DNA from: Undaria pinnatifida
Lineage: Eukaryota; Sar; Phaeophyceae; Laminariales; Alariaceae
Reading direction: 5' to 3'
Length of the DNA stretch: 64,000 nucleotides
Assembly (NCBI GenBank): GCA_012845835.1
Contig: JABAKD010000030.1
Location: 9,089,805-9,153,804, forward strand
This document shows positions 46,401 to 58,370 of the stretch, in pieces; positions within the stretch are counted from its first letter, which is position 1, and every line of letters begins with the position of its first letter. A program made the position numbers and the translations under genes. The notes beneath the pieces are model-generated. The model did not search any database, was not told where the DNA came from, and was given only the letters and a program-made list of their open reading frames with translations.

Positions 46401-49400
46401 CACAAGCGCGCCTGCGTCAACAGCAATCACACAACACCAGGACCAAACACAGCAGCGTCCAGCCGTCGCCGCTCGCCGTGCGCAGAATTGGCAAAGCGAG
46501 CGCTTTTGGCTTGGCCTAACCAGCCCGAGAGCATTGTAACCAACAAATCGGCTGCTGCTCGCCTGTCAGGTGTATTGCTCTAGGTACTGCTGCATTGCTG
46601 CATTGCTGTACTGGGTAGGTTCGTGGGTGCATGGTGGGTGGTGTTCTGCTGTGCTGTACGTACTGCTGCACTGCTGTTCTGATGTACGTACTGCTGCACT
46701 GCTGTTCTGCTGTATGTAGTAAAGGTTTGGTCGGTGATGGGTGAAGCGTGCACTGCGTCGTCCGTGGTGGGTGGGTGGGCCGTTCTGTACGTGGGAGTCT
46801 TTTTTTTGCCGTTTCCTGTTTCATAAGAACCAACCAACTGACTGCGCCCCGCGTACCAGGTGTATACTGCTGTATGTACTGCTGTATGCACTGCTGTTCT
46901 GCTGTGCTGTACGTACTGCTGCACTGCTGTATGTAGTAAAGGTTTGGTCGGTGGGTGGGTGCAGGGTGCACTGCGTCGTCCGTGGTGAGTGGGTGGACCG
47001 TTCTGTACGTGGGAGTCTGTTTTTTGCTGTTTCCTGTTTCATAAGAACCAACCAACCAACTGCGCCCCGCATACCAGGTGTATACTGCAGCAGCTGTAAG
47101 TACTGCTGCACGGGTGTCCTGATGTACGGACTGCTGCACTGCTGTTCTGCTGTATGTAGTAAAGGTTTGGTCGGTGGGTGGGTGGAGGGTGCACTGCGTT
47201 GTCCGTGGTGGGTGGGTGGGCCGTTTTGTACGTGGGAGTCTTTTTGCATCCTGTGGGAGATGAACCCTTTTTTTTGTTTCTACAATTTAATACCGGCCTC
47301 CCACTCACTGGTGCTTGGGAGTACCACCGTCCCCACTGCTGCACTCCTCTGTCCTTTACTACCGTACGTACTACTGCTGCCGTGTTATCTCTTTTGTTTT
47401 GCAAAACTTACATACAATACAGAGGATGATACCTTTACTAGCGTACGTACGGCGGCATTGTCGTACTGCCCTGTTATTATTTTGTTATTTCAGTACTTAA
47501 TACAGAGGATACAGCACCAATTTGTTTTTGTCCGCCATACCGGCCGGCAACTGGCATATTTCGGTAGTACCACTATTAATAGTCACAGGAAAAGGCAACA
47601 TACGACACCCCCTTCGTATATAATGCGTGCCCAACACGCGCACGCTCGGAGCTTTGCCACTGACCTTTGCCATCATCTCCCCGAGCTCGGTCTTGGAGAC
47701 GTTCGCCACGCCGGGGTGGATGATGTCCACCACCTGTAACGTTTTCAAAAGCCAAGAAAAAAACGAGCGCAGCAGATAAGACACGCGATGAGGAAGGAGG
47801 AACCGTGTGAAAAACGAGCGCGCGCAACAGCAGTACGTGTCCGGCTTTCAGATTCGGAAGCTGCCATAGCAGCCATACGTAGTAACTCTGTGAACCGGGA
47901 GATTGGCGGTATACATGCACGAGCATGACCCCCGCTTCCAACGCGTAAACCAGCAAGAAATTATTTAGCAACTGCTTTGCTTTGCGGCGACCAAAAACCA
48001 TAAACCAGTTTGGCCGTTAAGCATGTCTTCTTAAAGTGTCCATCTACCGATTACAAGATTGGCCAAAATAAGCAGTCCGGGCTAAACGGTCAGGGTGGGA
48101 GTGTCCGCCGTACGACGTCATGAGCTATACGGCATGCGCACAGCATGCCGATACTCGCTTGCTGCGCGCTCTTCATACACGTTTGATAACATCGATAACA
48201 TCGCACTTCTCTCGCGTTTTTTGTCAATACAAACGAACCCCCAAAATGACAAAACATGAACCCTTGTGAGACTTTCAGAGGGAAAAAAACGTCCAAAATA
48301 ATAAGGAGCCGATCACAGCATCGGCCACACCAAGCGGCCGCCGGGGTTAATGACGTGCAAGGATGCGCCCGAATCGCGGGGCAAGAACCTGTGCGACACG
48401 CACTCAGCATGAAAACGAAAATACACGCAACGCCCGCTACGACAGGGTAGCATAGTTTGCTCAAAGAGTGTTTCTGATCGACGGATGCTCCTCAACCCAA
48501 CGCCGTTGGAATGCTAGTTGTGCTGTTACAATTGCATTTGCAATTATATTTGTCGTACATATAACTATTACTAGGCCAAGATACTGGTCATCGGGTTGTA
48601 CTTTTCAGTTTTGCTCAAGCGTCAGTTAGGGTCATGTATTGTATTGTACAGTATACAACTCTTCAAATGAGGAACTTCATAAATGTCGACATTTGTACCA
48701 TTCTTCTGGTGCTGTACTGGCTCACGCTCTATGGGTGAGGTGCCCCTGTCGCGCTCTTTAGGTCGCTATACGCTAAACCTGCCCCCCAAACGGGTTCATA
48801 ATAGGTACTCTTTCAAACGACCGACGTTTTCCTTCGTGGCCAACACGTGTCAATAGCACATGTCCCGACAGCAATAAACGGACACCCGAGAGCTTTCGAG
48901 AATACACCCAAGGCAGGGACCCAATTCCGACTTCCGAACGTCAGTCACAATAGGAAAAGGGCCAGCTTTTCGAGGGCTGTCTGATGGAGAACTGGCGGTT
49001 ATCGCGTCGACCACCAAGAAGCATTTAACAGCTTTCACAGCTTCGGAGTCTTCAAAATAAGCGCACGGCATGCCAGGTACCAGGTAAAGCAGTAGGCACC
49101 GGGACGGGGACGCAAAAATCTCGCACTACAAACTACTATTTAACGGGCTGTGGAAGCTGGACGCGTTGTGGGTCGCGGTGAAGGGCACTGCCATCTAATT
49201 CCTGGTACTGCTGTAGACTCATCAGCGACAGCAGTGCTGTGATCTACTGCTATTTCTATACGGGTTGTGAATCAGGTTGTAAAGGGGGGGTTGGGTGAGT
49301 TGTCAGGACATAACACAAGCCCTTCTTCCCCTTATCTAAGGTGAGTCGAGCACTCGACGATCAAACGGACCGGCAACAGAGGGAATGGCGTGCCGTGGGT

Positions 49401-50276
49401 TTCGTGGTGTGCTTTGTTGCCTCATACCAGGTATGTACTGGCTGTGTGCTTGTGCCACTATTGGAAATATGGTCAAAAGTATTGCTCATAAAAGAGAGCA
49501 TCAATGACCCAAAACCTGCCAGCTCCATTCGCTCGTTAACGTTTGATTTACATAATCGTTTTTGAATCAACATGAGAGAGCGTCTCGTACACCATGGAGG
49601 GCAGACAATAACAGAAGCCAAGCTGTTGTCCAGCATTCCCGATACCCTTATCATATGATAGCATTACGGCTACGATAAAACCAAGTCAAAGCAAAAAAAA
49701 TGTCCCTCTCGGGGAAGCAAATATTGGTTACCCTGCCTCTGTTTGGCGCACAACCACACTATACGTGCGTAGTGCAGAATGTGCATAATATTGCTCAAGC
49801 AGCGAGACGGCGAAGAGCACGCACTTCCAAGGCACGCACAGCCCCAACGCACCCAACACCCAATCCATTGATTCGAGTCTTCGATACTGCCAATTTCCAA
49901 TTTCTGCCCATCCCATCGTTTGCGGTCAGGGATAGGGTATTGGGTACAGAAGCCAACACGCGCCAAACGTGCACTAGGCTGTGGCGTTCACAATCCACAA
50001 GCTAGTGAGCGAAACACAGGGGCCGCCAACAAAGATAGGAACAGGTTACAAAAGACCACTCCACTCAAGGCAATGACGATGAATGGTACCCATCGAGCAA
50101 CGAACCACTCCACCGCGTGGCTCTCGCCAAGGTCACAATCGCTGGAAAGCCGCAAAAAAAAAACCGGATGGCACAAAACAATTCGCTCAAGTTTCAAACG
50201 AGCTCACCATCTGCCTCCGCGCGAGCAGGGCATTCCGAATGAACTTTCTCGTCCGTACGGTCACGTTGGAAGACAT
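40494..50276 (-). CDS. RPS24: Ribosomal protein eS24 (RPS24), four exons
   Basis: Exons on the minus strand: 50276-50208, 47733-47665, 41442-41287 and 40607-40494, giving 135 residues. All introns are phase 0 with GT-AG ends. eS24 is a small-subunit protein. Family landmarks in order: [60 protein letters not shown] and [20 protein letters not shown], ending in a basic Lys/Ala tail. Length and order match eukaryotic RPS24. The introns are remarkably long for a ribosomal gene: about 2.5, 6.2 and 0.7 kb. It starts 285 bp from MCM4, head to head. The 6.2 kb intron contains the 76-nt repeat array. Confidence 0.96.
42334..44701. repeat. Eleven copies of a 76-nt hairpin-forming element
   Basis: Starts: 42334, 42475, 42742, 42899, 43170, 43322, 43593, 43742, 43883, 44382 and 44626. 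Every copy is 76 nt except the ninth (77). The core is strongly conserved while spacers vary, although copies 3-8 form a higher-order repeat of about 423-427 bp (spacing alternates near 150 and 270). Each copy begins ACC(G/A)C and ends G(C/T)GGT; inside, GATGACG near the 5' side pairs with CGTCATC near the 3' side, and CTTAA with TTAAAG. Ends covary: ACCGC with GCGGT (copies 3, 5, 7, 10), ACCAC with GTGGT (copies 1, 2). Copies 4, 8, 9 and 11 break some pairs. It may be a small RNA cluster in an RPS24 intron or a satellite with inverted ends. No tRNA or complete C/D-box pattern was found. Confidence 0.9.
45255..45380. repeat. 63-bp perfect tandem duplication
   Basis: Two adjacent 63-bp copies (45255-45317 and 45318-45380) beginning GTTGCACCTTTCTCGCTCGC appear identical by eye, so the event looks recent. 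It is inside RPS24 intron 2. Confidence 0.92.
46075..46265. other. GC-rich block in RPS24 intron 2
   Basis: About 190 bp of GC-rich sequence with C runs at both ends (CCCCCCCCC near 46066, CCCCCCCC near 46245), unlike the AT-richer neighbours. No product recognised. It resembles in composition the island at 8830-9080. Confidence 0.4.
46580..47260. repeat. Three-unit tandem repeat, period 217-223 bp
   Basis: AAAGGTTTGG occurs at 46721, 46938 and 47161. Units share a CTGCTGCACTGCTGTTCTGC block, GTGCACTGCGT(C/T)GTCCGTGG, CCGTT(C/T)TGTACGTGGGAGTC and, in the first two, CATAAGAACCAACCAAC. It lies in RPS24 intron 2, upstream of exon 3 on the minus strand. Confidence 0.88.
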
Positions 50277-50561
50277 GATGCCGCGAAAGTCCACCGCAAG
50301 CTACCGGCTCACGATACTAAGCTCTCTGAATGTGAGGCGCCCAACCACGAAATCTCCGGCATGCATCCAGCCTCTCCACAAAACCTAATAATACCGGGAT
50401 AGTTCAGCCAATCACGAATATCCCGCGTTTATATTTTTGAATTTTGTCAACACAGGAACACAGCCTCAGCCCAGCAGCACGTTGCCCCTCCCTGTTCGGC
50501 GACGCACGGGCAAGACGAGGCTGAGAGAGAGAGGTCGTAAAGATCTCCAACGATATCTTCT
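50277..50561. promoter_or_regulatory. Divergent promoter region shared by RPS24 and MCM4
   Basis: Only 285 bp separate the two start codons, which face away from each other. On the plus strand a CCAAT box lies at 50408-50412 and ATATCCCGCGTTTAT around 50418-50432. TCCCGCG resembles the core of E2F sites, which control replication genes such as MCM4 in many eukaryotes, but it is not a perfect match. No TATA box was placed with confidence. Function is inferred from the layout. Confidence 0.6.
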
Positions 50562-53500
50562 ATGTCGTCTAATTCTCCATCTCCTGGTGGCGATGCACCA
50601 GAAAGCGGAGCAGCAGCTCAAGAGCAGCCGCCGCCGAGCTCTCCCGCGGCTGGTCTTCCGTCACCTAACAACGACAGCGACGTCGCTGCTTCTCCTCCGA
50701 CAGCAGACGGTGCTCGAACCTCGCCCTCTGCAATCGGCGATATGCTTAGTTCCCCCGATAGAGGAGGTCCATCTAACCCACGGTCTACGGATGGTTGTGA
50801 CGATGACGATAGAGACGCAGTTGGATCTCCAGCCAGGTCGCCTCCTCCTACCCCTATGACCGATTTTAGCCCTCCCCGCAGCTTCTCGGGCTCGATTCCG
50901 AGGACTCCGTCGTCGATGGGCAGGAGCTTGCCCGGCACGCCGAGGACACCGTTTACGCCCATGGACATGCAGGTAGGTTGCTGGTGTTTATTGTCGTGGG
51001 TTATGGTGGTTCACGAGTATCTGTCAGCTGTCGGCTGGCCGAGAAGAAGGCCGTTTCTTTTTTGTTGTGTTCTTTTGATCTTTGAAACGGCGCGTTTTTC
51101 TGTCTTGTACCTGGTATTAAAAGTCTTACTGCTGTCGCTGTAGGCTGTGGCGGCATGGTTCCTATTAATACATACAAGCAATGATGTGCTTGCCTCGGTG
51201 CGGCCGTGGGTGCTTCGGGATTGGTGAACCCTCTGTCATAACAGTAATAAGCTACCGTAGGTGCTCTTGGGCGTACTGCTGCTGCACTCGGTGCTGTATC
51301 TGTGTGTACCGAGTGTGTACAATGATGTGCTTGCCTCGGTGCGGCCGTGGGTGCTTCGGGATTGGTGAACCCTCTGTCATAACAGTAATAAGCTACCGTA
51401 GGTGCTCTTGGGCGTACTGCTGCTGCACTCGGTGCTGTATCTGTGGGTACCGAGTGTGTACTGGCGAACGGGTCGGTCTCCAGGCACTCGCCTAGAGTGG
51501 GCGCGAAAACTGCAAGACAGCAGCACAAACGAACAAATACAATATTAGACTAATAGACAGCACACAGCAATCTGTACGCGCAGCACGAGTGCGCACCAGT
51601 GCGTACTCGCGCATACTACTTGTACAGGCCGGAGAGCCTTCACCAGATTACATCCCTTTTTTTATCCTATTTTTCGTCTTCCTCGATTCCTCAAGCGCGC
51701 ATCGTTCGCTGACCTCTCTTGCCTTCCCCTCCCCCCCCCCCGCCCCCCCCTTCTTTCTCCCCACTCCCCCGTGCCCCCGCCTCTGCTTCTTCCAGTCCCC
51801 TCTGTCCCAGCAGAACTCCAACCCGCTCCCCCGAGGCGATCTCGGCCGCCGTGCCGCTACGCTTGCCGCGCTCAGCAGCGGCGGCTGCAGCATCAACGGA
51901 AGCTTTGCCGCCGGCCTTGCCCCCCAAAGCCCACCCTCAAAACCTTCGAGGATGAGCGTCGGCAGCGGCTCTCCGCGATCGCTGCCAGACACGCCGGGCT
52001 CCCACGCCTCGTCTAAAAGGAGCCGCACGAACTGGAACGACAGGAGAAAAGGGCCAGGAGATGGACGGGGTGGTGGTGGTGGTGGTGGTGGTGGCGGTGG
52101 CGGCGATGGTGGTGGTGGTGGTGGCGGTGGCAGCGATGAGGAGGAGGAGGAGGATGGAGATGGACGCGGTGGTGGAGGAGGGGGTGGGGGTGGGGACGGC
52201 GGTGATCCGCCAGGGTCCCCGGGAGCGAACCCCAGCGGCCCGGGTGTATTGCAGGGGCAGGAGAGGGCGGTGATCTGGGGCACGGACGTGAACGTTGTGG
52301 AGTCGATGGAAAAGTTCAGGCAGTTTTTGTTGGAGTTTTGCCTCGAGGGTGAAGATGAGCCGCTCTACAAGTCCCAGCTGGAGGAGATTCATAGAACGCA
52401 GGAATTCAACATCAGCATCAACTGCAAACACCTCCACAGCTTCATGCCTTCCCGCAAGCTGTACCAGCAGTTGGTCCACTATCCGCAGGTGACAAAAACC
52501 GGCCCCCCTTCTCCAAAAAACGATCCAGTCGCAGGCGCGATTCTGCTAGTTAGATTGCTGCGGTGGTGGCACTACCCTGAGAATTGATGTTCCACTTTCG
52601 TCAGGGGCGTGCTCCCCCCTCGCAGGGATTTCGAACTTCCCCGACAAAAAATATCTTGCGGTTGCCTCCGCCTTGCTCGCGATTGCTCACAGTCCCGTAC
52701 GTCTGTAGCTCAAGAATCGTGTGCCTCATCGCGCGCTGCGCCGATACTGTACTTTACGAGTCTGCTGTATGGTAGTTATTTTGTCCTATTGTTATACTCA
52801 AACCTTCCCCCTCCCCCGTTGCTCTCGCCTACCTGGCTCTACAGGAGATCGTGCCGATAATGGACCTTGCGGTGAACGAAGAGTTCACGAGGATGTACTC
52901 GGAGGAGGAGCTTATGGGGGCGCGGAGGATACAGGCGAGGCGGTGGTCACCTTGCTGGTGTTGTGTTGTCTTGTCTATTCTGCCGCGGTATGATTCGTCC
53001 CGGTCTCCCGCCGGAGTCTTCTTGGTTGCCAAAAATACTCAGCTTTTCGTATGGCGTTTTCGTGTTTTCACGTTGCGGGTCGAAGTTTTTGGTTTTGTAC
53101 GGTCGACCCGTCCCGCGCTTAGGCGGCGCTTCGAGCACTGCAGCTGCGGCTGCCAGGTTTCTGCCGGGTGTGATAGCTGAATCTGATTGGTGTTCCTCGA
53201 GCTTGTGTGTGGGGTGGCTCGGGACTAAGGTCGACGGGGGGGGCATTCGGGGGTGTGGGTCGTTGGTGTCGTTCGGTGCAGGATATGGACGATCTCGATG
53301 CCCGGCGACATCGATTTTGCTTTTTCACAACTATTCGAGCTGTTTTACGTTTTGCTCACGCGCACGGTTGCATCCCAACAGGTGCGCACGTATAACCTGC
53401 GGGAAGTGAAACCGTTGCGGAATCTGGACCCTCAGCACATCGACCAGATGGTGGCGCTCAGGGGAATGGTTATTCGCACCAGCCAGATCATACCGGACCT

Positions 53501-56500
53501 CAAGCAAGCGTTCTTCCGCTGCATCGTGTGTAACGCCTCTAAGGAGGTGAGGAAACCTATTCATGGGACGGTGGCGTCCTGAACGAAATGCTACTTGGAA
53601 CGTGGTGGGTGTTATTTTTGCGTGTTTTGTTGCCCAAGTCGCAATTTTTCGATATGTTGTAGCCCTGACTTGCGCACAGGAGTCTCGCGGCAGCTGCAGT
53701 AAAAGCTGCGATACGGTGTCGTTGCTCGAGGGGCTCGGGTGGTTTGATGCATCGCTCGCAGCCGCGAGCGCCGCCTCTTTCCCCCGCCGGTCACAAATAC
53801 ACTCATGCGCCTCCGAATAACGAATCAACGCCGCGACTTGTTTTCAGTTCTCTCTCATCTCGACCCCTCTGGCTCCCCTCCCAGGTGATGATTGACCGAG
53901 GGCGAATCGATGAGCCGTCCTCCTGCCACCTCTGCGGAAACACCATGTCGATGGAGCTCGTGCACAACCGCTGCCTCTTCACCGACAAGCAGATGATTCG
54001 CCTACAGGTCGGTCGATGGTGGCGGCGACGGCGGCAGCAATTTGTTGAGCGGGCGATTCCCTACCCAAGCGCCGAGCATGTTTTTTCGTTGATGCCATGG
54101 GAACCCCCTTCCCCCCGCGCGCGCGAGTCCCCCGGTCGTCGCGCTCTTGTGGGCTTCGTACGGTTCTGATAGCATAACGACCTCGCGTTATTTCCCCATT
54201 ATCGGAGTTGCATTTACATCAGTAATGCGAGTATGGTAGCTCCGCCGTTGTGCTGTTCCATTCCGCAACGTACTGCTGTATCCCCCAACACAAGAAAGCT
54301 TACGGGATGCGGCACTAAGAGGTTGGACGGCTGCACCGTCCTGTCTCTCGTCCGGCAAGCCCTTGGCACCAGCCTCCGCGCGTTCGTGGGGACAGTGCAA
54401 ACGCATGTGCGTACAGGGACACGTTCTTGTGGGCGTTATTAATTCCTGACGACACCCTTGGGTAGAGGGTGTTACTAGTCTTGGTAGAGACGGACAGGCG
54501 TCCATGACCGTGCGGCCGTACGCCACGGGCCTCAAATATGAAGTGGTTACCATTTTGGTGCTCCTTTTTCGTCTGGCAGGAAACTCCGGACGAGATCCCG
54601 GAGGGAGAAACGCCTGCTACGGCGACCGTCTTTGCTTTCGACGACCTGGTCGACGCGGTTCGGCCTGGAGACAGGTGCGTCCGTGTCGGTCGGTCGGTCG
54701 GTCAGTCGGTCGGTCGGGGATTCGGTCATTGGTTTGCGCATCACAACCATATTAAACCCTTTTTGCACGATACTCCCTTTATGGGAACGCCACACTTGTA
54801 ATTTGAGTAATAAAAGGATCATTGGGTAATGGAAGGGTCATAGGATCATTGCAGGATTTGGAACAGGGTCAAGTAGGGTGCTGCCGTATAATGTTGAGCG
54901 CAGAGCTTGTGTTTTTGCGACCGAGTTTTCTTTCAATGCCGTTTCGTTTGTCCTCCAGACTAAATGCCTACTCGTGTTTTTTATTTCATGCGTTCATTGC
55001 TCTCGGGGTGTCAGTTACCCCACCACGTGTCCTCCTCCCCCCTCCCCCCCCCCGATTCAGGGGGGAGGTAACGGGAATCTTCCGCGCGGTGCCGAAGCGC
55101 GTGAATCCGAAGCAGAGGGTGGTGCGCTCGGTGTACAAGACGTACGTCGACGTCATCCACTTCAGATCGACGGAGTCGGACTCGGAGGTGGACGGACGCG
55201 GCGGCGGTGGCGCCTCCCACGGGACGGCCGCTGAGCTAGAGAAGGCGCAAGGCGGCGTGGAGAGGTCTCGCTTCTCGCCCGCCAGGATAGCCCAATTCAA
55301 GGAGCTCGCGGCGGATCCCCGTGTCTACGACAAGGTGCGGAGCCTACCCTCGCGTGCTCCTGTCGGAACGAAAGGACGACGACGTCGGCATGTGTTGGGG
55401 GGAGCGTTTGCGTTGCCCCCCGCCCACACCTGTCAATCGCATCCCGTGCCGTTTGACCGTTGTGGTTTTCGAATGCGGCTTCTTACACTTGACCCGCTGG
55501 CTGCACATAGTGTTGATGTCGTCTCTCGCCTTTTGATTGATCTTTTGATCTCGAGGAGTTTTTTTTTGTGTTGCGGAAGTCGGATGGTCTCTATCATGTG
55601 TCCGAGGCTCTATGACCTTTTAAGACTACGGCCATGCGTGATAATTACCACCCCTTCCCTCCCCCCCTTTGTGCTGTTGTTGTGACTGTGGCTGCGGCTG
55701 TGGCTGGCTGCGGTGATTCAGTTGGTGGCGGCGATCGCCCCGTCAATCTGGGAGCTAGACGACGTAAAAAAGGGCATATTGTGCCAGCTCTTCGGCGGCA
55801 ACAGCAAGGTACTAGTAGGCGGTGGGTCCAGTTCAGTACGTACGACGCAAAACAGTAGGAGCGAGAAACATTCTGAAAATCGCGTGCCCCCACGCCGAAT
55901 GCCATGGCACCCCGCGGTGCTGCTGGAGTTATGTCCGTGCGCCTCGTGTTGCGAAGATGGGAAACGGTGTAGGGGCTGTTGTGCCTGAACTCGGGCTCCT
56001 GGTGAGGTGTCAAAAGCTTCTCTTTTCGCTGAACCCCCTTTGCGCGTGTCCCGCACCCACCCACCCCCGGCCCACCCCCCACCCGCTCCTAACGCATCCC
56101 CTAAAAACATTATGTGTATGCAGGCAGTATCGGCGAAGGACGACGATGAAGAGCTCGACCCGGAAACAGACGCCCTGACGGACCCCAACGCTCATGACGC
56201 CCACGCGGAGAGAATGGCAGCACGGCCTACCGTCAGCAGCACGCGCGGGAACAGGTGAGGCAAGCGGGGCAGGAAGGGAGAGAAGGGGGGGGGGGGAGAA
56301 AAGAGAGAGAGAGATAAATGATAAACAGAGGAGAGAGATGGGGGAGAGAGGAGGCTATAGAGGGGAGAGAAAGGGGGGACGGCGCGGGGAAGGAATGACG
56401 AAGGTTGCCACAGAGCTTGCTGAAATAGCAGCAGTACAGTCAATGCCTGGGGGGCTTTGGAGTGGCCTTGGTGCTGTCCTGAGCGACGTTTTACGTCGGT

Positions 56501-56902
56501 TTTGAAACGGCGCACAGCCACATTGTTTTTGTTGAGCGGTTTGCTCGCTGCAGTGCTCCTGCACGATAAGTTGAGTGGGTCATTATTTGGACCCCATGCT
56601 CCCCTGATGGCGCTGCACGCCGCAGGTAACTACTGTACAATGTACACGTTTGAGGGACAATTAGAGTTTTCCCCTCGCACAGATCGCACGCTTCTCTCTC
56701 CGCCCGAACAGCTTGAGACGTCGATTTATCGATTTTCTTTGCCGTCGTGTTTGAGGTCACAGCTCTACGTCAATTGTGGCATACTTTTCCCCCCCCTCGT
56801 GAAATACGTTTGGGTCTTGTCAGGACGCGAGGGGAGATAAACGTCCTCATGTGCGGAGACCCCGGTACGAGTAAATCGCAGCTCCTCGCCTTCGTCCACA
56901 AG
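50562..56902 (+). CDS. MCM4: MCM4 replicative helicase subunit, 5' part (ten exons, continues beyond the window)
   Basis: Exons: 50562-50972, 51796-52488, 52845-52934, 53382-53546, 53885-54007, 54580-54674, 55061-55334, 55722-55808, 56124-56254 and 56824-56902, giving 716 codons. MCM4 is one subunit of the MCM2-7 ring that unwinds replication origins. Diagnostic segments: [40 protein letters not shown], a four-Cys zinc finger (CIVC and CHLC), [53 protein letters not shown], and Walker A in [10 protein letters not shown] (K707). The N terminus is Ser/Pro-rich with many SP/TP sites, as expected for CDK/DDK targets. Walker B and the arginine finger must lie beyond the inserted retrotransposon. 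The acceptor of exon 2 and a GC donor after exon 3 are the least certain joins. Confidence 0.95.
51181..51459. repeat. 141-bp tandem duplication in MCM4 intron 1
   Basis: ATGATGTGCTTGCCTCGGTG starts at 51181 and again at 51322. The two copies are nearly identical over about 138 bp. Confidence 0.92.
52066..52210 (+). repeat. Coding poly-Gly/Asp-Glu tract in MCM4 exon 2
   Basis: A (GGT)n/(GGC)n run, a GAGGAGGAGGAGGAGGAT stretch and a second GGT-type run encode about 48 residues of Gly with Asp/Glu, between the phosphosite-rich N terminus and the conserved VIWGTDVN core. The tract stays in frame, so it is probably translated as a flexible linker. Confidence 0.85.
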
Positions 56903-56990
56903 GTCAGTCGAAAATCCCTCTGACTTGTTGGCAAAGGTGTCGCGAACTTTGGAAAGTTGAATGTGTGGGCGTTGGGCGGCTTTGGGATGT

Positions 56991-56995
56991 CCTAC
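56991..56995. other. Target-site duplication, left copy
   Basis: CCTAC immediately before the 5' LTR matches CCTAC at 63971-63975 immediately after the 3' LTR. A 5-bp duplication is the size typical of copia integrases. Confidence 0.93.
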
Positions 56996-57438
56996 TGTTA
57001 TGGAAATGTTAGCACATAGCCAGTATGAGTCAATGTTCAGTAGCACTGCACTTGTACGTCGTAGATCATCGTAGATCTGTTATGGGTCGGTTGGTATGTA
57101 ACGTGCGTATGAATATGCGGAGGAATTACTTCTGTAGGATTCTCTGTTGCCTTGGCGAGTAGCTCACTCTCTCGTGTGGATCCTTCCGGATTGTCTAGCA
57201 TCGTAGCCATCCTGGTCATCTCCAGTACCCAGCCAACTTCTGGACTCCTGCATAGTCTGCGGTTTATCTGCGTGTGTTGGCCACATAAGCGCCCGTGTTT
57301 ACAACATTTTTACATCTTCTCGACACGGAAGCACTCGAGTCTTCCAGGCTATCCACTGCACAGTGTCACCAACCCGACTAGCGTCGGGGACACAGCCTCT
57401 CTGCCACCGTGCTGGGGTATACCACAATATCCATAATA
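56996..57438 (+). repeat. 5' LTR of the copia element
   Basis: 443 bp, starting TGTTATGG and ending CCATAATA. Against the 3' LTR there are 8 substitutions and one 3-nt length difference, all in the last 168 bp. The bases just after it (GGTTATTATAGCC) weakly resemble an initiator-methionine primer-binding site. Confidence 0.95.
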
Positions 57439-58370
57439 GGTTATTATAGCCTCGTGTGTGTGAGTGGGAGCCTGCGGCGACTGCGCGTCTACTGCTGTCG
57501 CCGAGTGCTGTGGAGAGCACACCCGTCCTCCAGGATTCGCAACTTTTGGATCCTTCAGGATTTGGATATTTTTGGATTCTGCTGAATTTGGAGATTCTGC
57601 AGGATTTTTCCGCGGGGAGCTACTGCTGGAGTCAGCTTTCTGCTGAAGGCCACACTGAGTCAACCCGCTTGCTTGTTGGGCCCGGACTGATCACCTGGGC
57701 TCTCGGCGGCACATTCGGTACGCAACTGTCTGTGTAAAGCATTCGGGGGCGCAATTCCTAGGCGCTGACTCCGGTCGGTGAATAGAGTTGTGCAGGTTGT
57801 TGGTTCTGCGCGCGGAGTACCGTTATTTCTTATACTCAGTTCCGCGTGTTTGCAACCGACTTCCGAATACCAAATCGCCTGCGCTTAGATTCTTCGCGAG
57901 GCGTAGTCTGTCCAAGACACCTTCCACATACCTTGTTGCCGGCTTGGTCGCGTGTGTAGGTTGAGGATATGACTGCTAGCTGGTAGCCGGCCGCTGCTAC
58001 AGCTACTCACACGTGCTAGCTCACGTAAAGTTTGCGCTGAAAGACCCGTAACACTACGCAGTGCACCACGCTGTGTACCTGCAGGACCAGTTAAGTGGCC
58101 GGAGCTGACTACTCGCCACATCACCGCAGCCTCGTCAACCGCGGTTGGTCACAGCTGTGCTCACGGGAGCGCAGTCGTCCGAGCGGGGGGCTTGCGAGCT
58201 TCCGGCGGACTCGGGTTGCCAACTACGGCTCTGCGACCTACCTTTCACCCTACCTCTGTGTAGAGCTGCCCCACACATTTCAGGCGCGCCAGCCCGTCTC
58301 AGGTGATCAGGGCGTCTTGCGGGTGCAGCGCTTTTCAATCACACCCATCGCGTGTCCCTGTCTCTAAGCT
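57439..58370 (+). other. Copia leader, untranslated
   Basis: The stretch between 5' LTR and gag ATG should hold the primer-binding site and packaging signal. A short TTTGGAT(C/A/T)-rich segment lies at 57545-57600. No conserved coding sequence is seen. Confidence 0.6.

Noticed and set aside
51648..52283. Minus-strand Pro-rich frame
   Set aside because: It is the complement of the poly-Gly coding tract of MCM4 exon 2.
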